Part shown: piece by piece, positions 50,982 to 58,818 of the stretch | Layout of the letters: every line of letters starts with the position of its first letter | Position numbering within the stretch: the first letter of the stretch is position 1 | NCBI GenBank assembly: GCA_035713725.1 | Contig: DASTMZ010000051.1 | Span: 10,988 to 74,987 of the forward strand | Source of the DNA: DASQPR01 sp035713725 | Lineage (GTDB): Bacteria; Actinomycetota; Actinomycetes; Mycobacteriales; Micromonosporaceae | Direction of reading: 5' to 3' | Length of the DNA stretch: 64,000 nucleotides | Program-made: the position numbers and the translations under genes | The notes under the pieces: generated by a model | Seen by the model: the letters and a program-made list of their open reading frames with translations, nothing else | Database searches by the model: none | Told to the model about the DNA's origin: nothing

Positions 50982-52131
50982 CGAACACGACCACGAGACA
51001 CTAGACGACGCCGCGCCGACGGCCGCGGAGAGTGCCGGCCGCGCCGATCGAATCACTGTCAGAGAACGTGACACCACTGACATTGATGTCATCGCGGTTG
51101 ACGCCAACGGCATTCGCGGGACCAAGACCGTCGGCAGCGAGACCGTCGGCAGCGCGACTAATGCCCCGCAGCCGCGAGGCGTCGACGCCGTCGACGTGGC
51201 GCCGGCCAGGAAGCGGCGCGGTTCGGCAGTCGGCAAGCCTTCGAGCGGCAGCGGTTCGATGGACACGGGATCGATCGGCACGGGTTCGATCGACACGGCT
51301 TCCCTCGACGCCGCGTTGGCACGCAGCGGTGACATCGCGTTCTTCAAGCGCCGCTCGCCGCAGCGGCCGGCCAGATATTCCGGCGCACACACGGCACACA
51401 CGGCACGGATGGCCCAACGGGAACCGGGCTCCGCGCCGCCACTCGCCCAGGGCTCGCTGGATGGCCCGGCGAGCCCATCCGGCAACGCTCCAACGTCGGG
51501 CGCTGTGACATCACCGGTCGACGCGGCATCGCCGGTCGACCTGACAGGGACAATCGATGAGCCAGCGTCGGCTGACGTACTGGCCGGCGCAGACCGCGAG
51601 GACGGTCGGCAGCCGACTGGGACGGTGGACGAAACGTCGACGACGAGCGGCGACCCGTTCGACCGCACGCTGCGCACCGCGGTGGCGGAGGCCGGACTCC
51701 GGCTGGACGCGCTCGCGCGTCATGTGCCGGTGCTGCGGCGACTCGTCGGTGCCGGCCAGTCCGTGCTCCTCGTGGCTCGCTGCGGGCCGCTCGACCAACC
51801 GAACCGCTCGGACCACCTGATGGTCGTCACGCGTGACCGCGTCGTCATCACGTCCGAGTCGCGGTCACTACGGCGGGCGCGGGTCCATCTGAACGCGGCG
51901 GTGGCCGCACTGCTCAACGTACGTTGGCGCACGGACACCGAAACGGTGGAGTTCGCGGCGACGGCGATCGACGGCGTACGCGAGCGGTTCCTGATCGAGG
52001 CACCTGACTCGGCCGCGGTGTCCCGCGTCGATGCGGTCCTCGGGTATGTGTTCCGGCCGGCCGGCACTCGCCGGTTCAATCCGGTCGAGCCGGTCATGCC
52101 GTCGTGGATGAACCCGGCCGGAGCCTACTGA
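50899..52131 (+). CDS. Unrecognised protein with low-complexity N-half
   Basis: Up to 410 residues; starts at 50899 (GTG) and 50917 (ATG, GGGAG nearby) both lie inside the thiolase gene in another frame. A GTG at 51196 would give a protein without overlap. The first half is low-complexity, with repeated short motifs (DTGSIGTGSIDT, SETVGS). The last 130 residues read as a compact domain (VPVLRRLVGAGQSVLLVARCG, HLMVVTRDRVVITSES) of a PH-like or YokE-like kind. No membrane segment. Only the C-terminal half is well supported as coding. Confidence 0.55.
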   Translation: MTRGSAMGCRRCAKAEAWPTPRSSNSCDEHDHETLDDAAPTAAESAGRADRITVRERDTTDIDVIAVDANGIRGTKTVGSETVGSATNAPQPRGVDAVDVAPARKRRGSAVGKPSSGSGSMDTGSIGTGSIDTASLDAALARSGDIAFFKRRSPQRPARYSGAHTAHTARMAQREPGSAPPLAQGSLDGPASPSGNAPTSGAVTSPVDAASPVDLTGTIDEPASADVLAGADREDGRQPTGTVDETSTTSGDPFDRTLRTAVAEAGLRLDALARHVPVLRRLVGAGQSVLLVARCGPLDQPNRSDHLMVVTRDRVVITSESRSLRRARVHLNAAVAALLNVRWRTDTETVEFAATAIDGVRERFLIEAPDSAAVSRVDAVLGYVFRPAGTRRFNPVEPVMPSWMNPAGAY

Positions 52132-52251
52132 GCCGCATCATCTTGGCCGGATAGGCCCGAGCCGGATCCGCACCGAACCAGCGCCCGATCCGTACCGAAC
52201 CCGAACATCGCCGGGCCTGGCATATTACCCACGATCGGCCATCATGAGCAG

Positions 52252-52938
52252 GTGGCAGACCCCACCAAGGGACTCGTCCTGGTCGTCGAGGACGAGCGGC
52301 CAATCGCCGACCTCGTGCGGATGTACCTGACGCGCGACAACTTCGGCGTGCATACCGAAACCGACGGCGCTGCCGGCCTCGCCGCCGCTCGGCGACTACG
52401 ACCAGTCGCGTGCGTGCTCGACATCGGCCTGCCCGGCATGGACGGTCTCGAGGTCTGCCGACGGCTCCGCGACAGCGGTGACTGGACGCCGGTGGTGTTC
52501 CTGACCGCACGTGATGACGAGGTGGACCGGATCCTCGGCCTCGAGCTCGGCGCCGACGACTACCTCACTAAACCGTTCAGCCCGCGTGAGCTCGTCGCGC
52601 GCGTGAAGGCAGTGCTGCGACGCACGGCGGGCGCGCCGGACGGCGCACGGGTCCGCCACGTCGGTCCGGTCACGATCGACGCGAACCGGCGACTAGTCCT
52701 GGTGGACGGTTCGGCCGTACCCATGACGCCGACCGAGTTCGAACTGCTCGGACACCTGATGAACCGGCCGGGACGGGTGTTCTCCCGCGAGGAGTTGCTG
52801 GCCTCGGTATGGGGATACGCGGCGCATGGCGGCACACGGACCGTCGACGTACACGTGGCACAGGTACGCGCGAAACTGGGTGACGCGGGCACGATCATCC
52901 GTACCATCCGCGGAGTCGGCTATGCCGCCGACGCCTGA
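52252..52938 (+). CDS. OmpR/PhoB-family response regulator
   Basis: 228 residues from GTG at 52252. Receiver domain: VLVVEDERPIADL, phospho-acceptor Asp in ACVLDIGLPGMDG and the conserved Lys in YLTKPFSPRE. Winged helix with PMTPTEFELLGHLM and TVDVHVAQVRAKLG, ending GVGYAADA. Overlaps the kinase start by 17 bp, so translation is coupled. Confidence 0.93.
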   Translation: MADPTKGLVLVVEDERPIADLVRMYLTRDNFGVHTETDGAAGLAAARRLRPVACVLDIGLPGMDGLEVCRRLRDSGDWTPVVFLTARDDEVDRILGLELGADDYLTKPFSPRELVARVKAVLRRTAGAPDGARVRHVGPVTIDANRRLVLVDGSAVPMTPTEFELLGHLMNRPGRVFSREELLASVWGYAAHGGTRTVDVHVAQVRAKLGDAGTIIRTIRGVGYAADA

Positions 52939-54589
52939 TACCCGCGACGCGGCGTGGCCGACCCCCCGCGAAATCGGCGGCGCCGACGAGAACGCTGCCG
53001 CACCGAACCTCGCGGTCCCGCTCGACGTGGACTGGCGCACCGCGGGCGGCACTCCGATCGCACCCGCCAAGACGGTTGAGCACGCCGCGGGTGGCGGAAA
53101 CGCCATCCCCCCAGGCTCGGCGCCGGCGGGCCATGCAGCGCCCGGCAACCAGCCACCGCCGTGGTCAGGCCCGCCCCGGCCGCCGCGGGTACGGACGCGA
53201 TTTACGCGTACGTTGACCGCCCGCGCCGTCGCGTCCACGTGTATCGCGGCGCTCATCTCGGTGCTCGTAACCGCCGCCGTAGCATTTCCGCTCGCGTTAC
53301 GGTCGGCCAACGACACGGTTCGCGCCGGCCTGGCCGACAAGGCCTCGCTCGCGGCATCGCTGATCAACCCGACCGGCGCCGCTGCCAACGCCGCGCCCAT
53401 CCGAGCCGGCGTCGTCGGACGCCAACTGCGCCGTCAGGGTGTCAACGCCTACGTCGTGCACAACGGCCACTCGGACCCGGTCGGCCTGCCGGCCGGACTG
53501 ATCAACCAGATCAGCGCGGGCCACGACATCATCGGCGCGACGCGCGTCATCGACGGTCGCCGGAACCTCGTCGAGGGTCGTGCCACCGGCGGCGGTGACG
53601 GCATCGTGCTGATCGCACGGGCAGTTCCGGTCACCGCCGGCGCGGTGGTGGCCCGGATCGGCCTCGCCCTGCTCGCTGGCCTCCTCGCCGGCCTGCTGGT
53701 CGGTGCGCTGCTGGCCCGCCGGCTGGCACGCCCGATCCGGGACGCCGCGATCGTCGCCGCCCGGCTCTCCGCGGGCGATCGGTCCGTGCGGCTCCGCCCC
53801 GAACCGCCGGCCGAGGCGGAGGATCTGGCGCACGCCATCAACGCCCTCGCCGCCGCGCTCGCCGGCAGCGAGGGTCGGCAACGCGAGTTCCTGCTGTCCA
53901 TTTCGCATGAGCTGCGTACCCCGCTGACATCGCTGAAGGGGTACGCCGAGGCGCTGTCCGACGGCGTGATCGGAGCGGACGGAGCACAGCGCGCTGGAGC
54001 GACCATGCTGGCCGAGGCGGGCAACCTCGAGCGGCTGATCAACGACCTGCTGGCACTCGCCCGACTCGAAGCCGCCGACTTCCCGGTGGAGAGCGTTCCG
54101 GTCGAGCTGATCCATCTCGTCACCGGTGCCGCCGAGGGATGGGCAGCACGGTTCGCCAGTGCCGGTATAGCTTGGCGTACCGAGCTTCCGCCCGTACCCG
54201 TGATTGTCTACACCGACCCCGGACGGATCCGGCAGGTGATCGATGGCCTGCTGGAAAACGCACTTCGGGTGCTGCCCACCGGCGCGCCGATCGTGCTCGC
54301 CGTGCGCGGACCCGCGCAGGCCAACGGCGGGTACGGCTTCGTCGAGGTACGCGACGGCGGTCCCGGCTTCACCGACGCCGATCTCGCCGTGGTGTTCGAA
54401 CGCGGCGCGCTTTACGAGCGATACCGCGGGGTCCGCAAGGTCGGCTCGGGACTCGGTCTGGCACTTGCCGCCGCGTTGGTGCGCCGTCTCGGCGGACACA
54501 TCGAGGCAGGTCACGCGCCCGAGGGCGGCGCGCGATTCACCGTTGCGCTGCCGACCCTCGCGGCCACCCGCCGCCAGCGCGGCCGCTAG
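52922..54589 (+). CDS. Membrane sensor histidine kinase
   Basis: 555 residues from ATG at 52922. A Pro/Ala/Gly-rich cytoplasmic lead of about 95 residues, membrane segments at about 101-125 and 238-264, a small extracytoplasmic domain between them (about 110 residues), HAMP (ARRLARPIRDAA), H-box with His329 in SISHELRTP, and an ATPase domain (LLENALRVL, GSGLGLALAAALVRRLGG). Paired with the preceding OmpR-type regulator. The gene after it encodes an exported lipoprotein that may be the signal input or output. Confidence 0.92.
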   Translation: MPPTPDTRDAAWPTPREIGGADENAAAPNLAVPLDVDWRTAGGTPIAPAKTVEHAAGGGNAIPPGSAPAGHAAPGNQPPPWSGPPRPPRVRTRFTRTLTARAVASTCIAALISVLVTAAVAFPLALRSANDTVRAGLADKASLAASLINPTGAAANAAPIRAGVVGRQLRRQGVNAYVVHNGHSDPVGLPAGLINQISAGHDIIGATRVIDGRRNLVEGRATGGGDGIVLIARAVPVTAGAVVARIGLALLAGLLAGLLVGALLARRLARPIRDAAIVAARLSAGDRSVRLRPEPPAEAEDLAHAINALAAALAGSEGRQREFLLSISHELRTPLTSLKGYAEALSDGVIGADGAQRAGATMLAEAGNLERLINDLLALARLEAADFPVESVPVELIHLVTGAAEGWAARFASAGIAWRTELPPVPVIVYTDPGRIRQVIDGLLENALRVLPTGAPIVLAVRGPAQANGGYGFVEVRDGGPGFTDADLAVVFERGALYERYRGVRKVGSGLGLALAAALVRRLGGHIEAGHAPEGGARFTVALPTLAATRRQRGR

Positions 54590-54711
54590 CAGTCCGATAC
54601 AGATTTACGAAGTTCGTACACGGCGTTGATGGGCCGGTTTCACCGACCGGGCAAAGTGATCGTCGTCGACGTGGTCGCACCGATCGCGTCAGTCCACGGA
54701 GGTTAGCTCTC

Positions 54712-55293
54712 ATGAATCTGCGCACTCGGGTCGCTACGACGATCGCGACGGCCGCGCTCGCCGGGATCGGCGTTGTGGGTCTCGCGGCATGCACACCGTC
54801 GCAAGCCGTCTCGACCGCGATGACGCCGGAGGCCACCGCGTTGACGGCGCTCGGCTTCACCGACAACGACGTCACAGCGAGCGATGGCAGTTCAACCGGC
54901 ACCGACGCCACCAACCCGGCGCCCGGCGCGGTGGCGAGCGCATCGGCCAAGGCGCACCGGCCCGGCCATCCCGGCCTACGGCGTTTGCTGATCCGCCGAG
55001 CGGCGCTCGGAAAGCATCTCGAGCACGGATCGGTCACCGTGCAAACGAAGAACGGCGACGTCACGATCGACGTGCAGCGCGGCGTGATCACCGCGATCAA
55101 CTCGACCACGATGACGGTCAAGTCGGCCGACGGATTCACATTGACGTGGACGTTTGGCCCCAACATGCGCGTGATCGAGAACCGCGGCACGATCCAGCCG
55201 AGCGCGGTGCACGTCGGTGAGACGGTCGGTGTCGCCGGCGAAAAGAACGGCTCGACCGAGGACGCGCGCCTGGTCGTGATCCCGAAGCAGTGA
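54712..55293 (+). CDS. Lipoprotein with DUF5666-like beta domain
   Basis: 193 residues, ATG with GGAGG 9 nt upstream. Signal peptide with lipobox LAAC (Cys27). A Thr/Ser/Ala-rich spacer, then a basic HRPGHPGLRRLLIRR stretch, and a C-terminal beta-rich region (GSVTVQTKNGDVTIDVQRGVITAINSTTMTVKSADG) resembling DUF5666 repeats. It follows a two-component pair in what looks like one operon. Possible sensor or effector outside the membrane; function unknown. Confidence 0.78.
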   Translation: MNLRTRVATTIATAALAGIGVVGLAACTPSQAVSTAMTPEATALTALGFTDNDVTASDGSSTGTDATNPAPGAVASASAKAHRPGHPGLRRLLIRRAALGKHLEHGSVTVQTKNGDVTIDVQRGVITAINSTTMTVKSADGFTLTWTFGPNMRVIENRGTIQPSAVHVGETVGVAGEKNGSTEDARLVVIPKQ

Positions 55294-55380
55294 GCCGGCC
55301 ACAGAGTTGCTGAGCCCGTGCCGGCATCTGCAAGCCGCCGCACGCACCGCGCGGCGCACACAGAACACCGCACCGCAAAA

Positions 55381-55418
55381 CGTGGCGGGCCTCGACGTCC
55401 TTGTCGGTGCCCGCCACG
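55381..55418. terminator. Hairpin, candidate bidirectional terminator
   Basis: A perfect 10-bp inverted repeat CGTGGCGGGC / GCCCGCCACG with an 18-nt loop, between the convergent ends of the DUF5666-like gene and the amidinohydrolase gene. Confidence 0.6.
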
Positions 55419-55492
55419 CGGCTCAGAGTGATCGATTCACAGCGCTCAGTTTCAGAGTGCTCGGCTCACAGTAGTCGGGACGCGGCCGGCGA

Positions 55493-56332
55493 CTAGCGAT
55501 CGGGACGCAACTCGGCCATGCAGCACTTGACGCTGCCACCGCCCTTCTTCAGCTCGCCGAGCTCGATCGGGACGGGACGGTAGCCCAGACCTTCGAGTCG
55601 CCATGCCAGATCAACCGACTCCGCGTTGATGAGCACGTTCCGTCCGTCGCTCACCAGATTGAGGCCGAACGCGACCGCGTCCGCCTCGGTCGCGACGATG
55701 CCCTGCGGGAACAGCTGACGCAGCACCGCCTGCGACGACTCCGAGAACGCACCGGGGTAGTACACGACGTTCTCGTCGTCGATCGCGGCTAACGCGGTGT
55801 CGAGGTGGTAAAAGCGCGGATCCGTCAGACGCAAGGACACCACCGGCCGGCCGAGCGCCTCCTGCGCCTCGCTGTGCGCGGACGGCTCGGTGCGGAAGCC
55901 GTACCCGGCGAGGATCAGCCCGCCGTACGCGCCGGGCAGGTACGTGAAGTCGCCCTCGCCCTCGTTGACGACGGACGGCGCGACGAATCGCCATTGGTCG
56001 GCGTGCGACTCGTAGTAGGCGCGGTGGATAGTCGCCTCGGCCGAGCGCTGTGGGTATCGGAACCGCGCGCCGTAGACGACGCCGCCCACCGAGAACGCCC
56101 CGTTCGCGGCGAACACCATGTCCGGCAGCCCCGCGACGGGTTCGAGCACCGCCACGTCGTGACCGAGTTCGACGATCGTGTCGTGCAGCACCTGCCACTG
56201 CTTGACGGCGAGCTCCGTGTCGACCGGCACCGAGGTGTCCATCCACGCGTTGATCGCATACTCCACGGCGAAGTTCCGCGGCGGACACATGAGGTAGGTC
56301 CGCGGCCGCGGCGACCGTACAACTCCCGTCAC
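55493..56332 (-). CDS. ddaH: DDAH-type amidinohydrolase (dimethylargininase family)
   Basis: 279 residues from GTG at 56332. Opens with YLMCPPRNFAVEYAINAWMD, then the substrate loop PDMVFAANGAFSV, NEGEGDFTYL, catalytic HLDTALAAI with His and Asp, and a late Cys pair in SVKCCMAELR. These fit the guanidine-modifying (DDAH/ADI) superfamily branch seen in mycobacteria (Rv2323c-like). Divergent from an Lrp/AsnC gene, as in mycobacteria where ornithine aminotransferase genes also follow; those are absent here. Whether the substrate is methylarginine or arginine is not decided. Confidence 0.88.
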   Translation of the reverse strand: MTGVVRSPRPRTYLMCPPRNFAVEYAINAWMDTSVPVDTELAVKQWQVLHDTIVELGHDVAVLEPVAGLPDMVFAANGAFSVGGVVYGARFRYPQRSAEATIHRAYYESHADQWRFVAPSVVNEGEGDFTYLPGAYGGLILAGYGFRTEPSAHSEAQEALGRPVVSLRLTDPRFYHLDTALAAIDDENVVYYPGAFSESSQAVLRQLFPQGIVATEADAVAFGLNLVSDGRNVLINAESVDLAWRLEGLGYRPVPIELGELKKGGGSVKCCMAELRPDR

Positions 56333-56340
56333 GATCACTA

Positions 56341-56346
56341 AGAGTA
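56341..56346 (-). promoter_or_regulatory. Candidate -10 (TACTCT), ddaH-like gene
   Basis: TACTCT lies 8 nt before the GTG start at 56332, in the short divergent gap shared with the Lrp-type regulator. Confidence 0.4.
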
Positions 56347-56400
56347 GGTAGGCTCCCAGGAGCGTGACAGCCGCAATCCTTGCGTACGTGGAGCGGAACG

Positions 56401-56895
56401 TTGCAGATCGATGACGTAGACCAGCAGATCGTTGCGTCGCTCGTTGCTGACGCGCGAGCTTCGTACGCGGAGATCGGCACCAAGGTGTCACTCTCCGCGC
56501 CCGCGGTGAAGCGGCGCGTCGACCGGCTTCGATCGGCCGGCGTGATCCGGCATTTCACCGCCGTCGTCGACCCGGCGGCGGTGGGCTGGACCACCGAGGC
56601 GTTTGTCGAGCTGTTCTGCACCGGTCGCACCACGCCGGCCCAGATCGCCACCGCGACTCGCCGGCACCCGGAGGTGGTCGGCGCGTATACCGTCTCCGGC
56701 GAGGCGGACGCGCTCGTACACCTGCGGGCCGCGGACATCGCGCATCTCGAGCGAGCGCTGGAACGGTTGCGCGCCGAGCCGTTCATCACGTCCACGCGCA
56801 GCATGATCGTGTTGTCCCGGCTCGTCGACTCGCCCGGCACCGTGGTGCGGTCACAGGATTCGGCGCCCGACGACCGATCCGCGCTAGATGAGTGA
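56401..56895 (+). CDS. Lrp/AsnC-family transcriptional regulator
   Basis: 164 residues from TTG at 56401 (GGAG 7 nt upstream); a TTG at 56380 is the alternative. N-terminal helix-turn-helix (IVASLVADARASYAEIGTKVSLSAPAVKRRVDRL), then the C-terminal ligand-binding domain (AYTVSGEADALVHLRAADI). Divergent from the ddaH-like gene with only about 68 bp between, so it very likely controls that gene in response to an amino acid, plausibly arginine or ornithine. Confidence 0.92.
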   Translation: MQIDDVDQQIVASLVADARASYAEIGTKVSLSAPAVKRRVDRLRSAGVIRHFTAVVDPAAVGWTTEAFVELFCTGRTTPAQIATATRRHPEVVGAYTVSGEADALVHLRAADIAHLERALERLRAEPFITSTRSMIVLSRLVDSPGTVVRSQDSAPDDRSALDE

Positions 56896-56920
56896 CGCCG
56901 CAGCCTGGCCGAACCAACGC

Positions 56921-58564
56921 CTAGAGGTACATGCCGGTGTTCGCCTCGGACGAGTCGGGCGTAGCCACCGGCGTATCGCCCTCGCCGAAGAACCGCCGGC
57001 CACCGAACTCGCCGTGCAACCTGTCGTCCAACTCGTCGGCAAGTCCGGTCATCACCTGTACGGCGAGCATCAGGTGCGTCGCCTGGAAGTCTCGGCCGAA
57101 CACCGGCACGGATGCCCATACCGTCTTGTTCGCCTGGTAGAGACGCCCGATCGGCATCTTCGTCGTCAGGTCGGACAGCTTGGCGTAGAGCTTCTCGGAG
57201 GGCTCGACGTCGGTAAGGATCGGCGAGAACACGTCCACCAGCGGCGGGTTGTCCCGCACGCGTACGAAGACCATCGCCGACCCGGATCGGATGCCGATGT
57301 CGCCGTCCTTGTCGACCTGCAACGACTCGGGGTCGGTGCGCTGCAGTCCGGCGACCACGATCCGTACCCGCTCCAACAGGCTCATCGACGGATCCTGAAG
57401 CAGCGCAAAGCCCTCCGGCGAGAGGCGCAGCGAGTCGAGCTTCGCGTCACCGGTGGACACCCGGGCCGCGGCCAGCGGCTCGATCGTGATCGGATTCTCG
57501 TCGGAGTCGTGTGCGGCATAGCGCAGGAAGGCCGGGTGCGGCGACCCGTACACGTCACGCAATGTCTTGGTGACGATCACCGCGACGCGCGCCGCGTCGC
57601 TGCCCGGCACGGCGAGGCCGAAGTCCTTCTCGGAGCCAGCCACTACGCCGGGCGGCGACCACCCGATCACGATCATCTCGGCGATGGCGTCCCGGCTGAG
57701 TCGCGAGCCCTCCGGCAACGTGGCGTTGCCGACCGCGAGCGCGCCGAGGTGACCGTCCGGATTGTGTTGCACGCTCACCTCGTAAATGGTGGCGCCACTG
57801 CCCGTCGCGGCGGGATCCAACGTGACATCCAAGTGAGCGCCCGAGGGCAGGTCGGCGATCGCGCGCGCCAACGCGCGGGCGAAGTCGTGCCACGCCTCGG
57901 CGACCTTTGTCTTGAGGTCGGACGCGAGCATGGCGCCGTCGTCGACGAGCAGGCTGTCGATCGCGGACGAATCGGCCGTCGCACGGCGCGTCCGCGCCGA
58001 CCGCGATGCCTTGGCGCCCGAACCCACGCTGTCCGAAACCCCAGCGTCCAAACCCCCGCTGCCCGCAGCGCCGTCCTTCGCAGCGCCGTCCTTCGCAGCG
58101 CCGTCCGTCGCGGCGCCGTCCTTCGCAGCCTCGACGTCCGAAGGTCTGGCGGACGCGTTTGGGTCCGGCCGGCTCGGCGTGGCGTCGTTCTCGTCCCGGG
58201 GCGAGGTCGGCGCTCGTTCCGGCCGGCGCCGCGTGGGCACCGCGGCCGTGGTCGCGGCGTTCGTGTCTCCGGTGGTGGATGCCGCGGCGTTCGGCGGCGT
58301 CGGTACGTCTGACGAACCGACCGGAGCGCCATGGTCGTCGGCAGCCGAGCCGTCCGTCGCGGCGTGCCCATCCGGGTCCGGCGATTCGACGCCGTGCTCG
58401 ACGTCCGGGTTCGCTCCGCGGTCGCGTTCGCGGCTCTGGGTGTCGCCGAGCCGCGGCCCACCCGTGCTCGGCTCGCCCGCCTGATGGTGCGCTGAGGACT
58501 CGTCCCGCCAACGATCGCGAGGGTCGTCCGGGTCGCCGCGATGAGATGCTGCCGGGTCGCGCAT
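56921..58564 (-). CDS. TY-Chap/YbjN-type chaperone-like protein with long acidic N-region
   Basis: 547 residues. The first 200 are disordered and charged, with AKDGA repeats. The middle and C-terminal blocks (about 230-530) read as the T3SS-chaperone/YbjN-like fold: MVFVRVRDNPPLVDVFSPILTDVEP, LYAKLSDLTTKMPIGRLYQANKTVW and LMLAVQVMTGLADELDDRLHGEFGG. Such TY-Chap proteins are predicted peptide-binding chaperones in actinobacteria; no partner gene is apparent. Convergent with the Lrp-type gene, 25 bp apart. Confidence 0.72.
   Translation of the reverse strand: MRDPAASHRGDPDDPRDRWRDESSAHHQAGEPSTGGPRLGDTQSRERDRGANPDVEHGVESPDPDGHAATDGSAADDHGAPVGSSDVPTPPNAAASTTGDTNAATTAAVPTRRRPERAPTSPRDENDATPSRPDPNASARPSDVEAAKDGAATDGAAKDGAAKDGAAGSGGLDAGVSDSVGSGAKASRSARTRRATADSSAIDSLLVDDGAMLASDLKTKVAEAWHDFARALARAIADLPSGAHLDVTLDPAATGSGATIYEVSVQHNPDGHLGALAVGNATLPEGSRLSRDAIAEMIVIGWSPPGVVAGSEKDFGLAVPGSDAARVAVIVTKTLRDVYGSPHPAFLRYAAHDSDENPITIEPLAAARVSTGDAKLDSLRLSPEGFALLQDPSMSLLERVRIVVAGLQRTDPESLQVDKDGDIGIRSGSAMVFVRVRDNPPLVDVFSPILTDVEPSEKLYAKLSDLTTKMPIGRLYQANKTVWASVPVFGRDFQATHLMLAVQVMTGLADELDDRLHGEFGGRRFFGEGDTPVATPDSSEANTGMYL
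58064..58123. repeat. 15-bp in-frame tandem repeat (4 units)
   Basis: Four 15-bp units encode AKDGA-like pentapeptides in the disordered region of the TY-Chap-like protein. Confidence 0.85.
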
Positions 58565-58611
58565 TGCCGCTCCCTCCGGTCGTTCTCAAACACCCTACCC
58601 GCGCGCCGCCC

Positions 58612-58649
58612 ACGCCCGTCGGCACTGATCACGCCCGTCGGCACTGATC
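58612..58649. repeat. 19-bp direct repeat (2 units)
   Basis: The unit ACGCCCGTCGGCACTGATC occurs twice in direct succession upstream of the TY-Chap-like gene. Confidence 0.85.
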
Positions 58650-58818
58650 ACGGTTGCTGCGCGGGATGGCGAACCCGGGTGCCCAAATGCCGTGCCTGCT
58701 CATCTGCGACGGATGGGGATAGCCTGCAAGGTGAGGCGCAGCGAGACTGCCGCGACTCGCAGTCCGTCGCGGCGATCGACGGGCTGCAGCGCGGAGTGCG
58801 GCGGGACGGGATGTGAAC

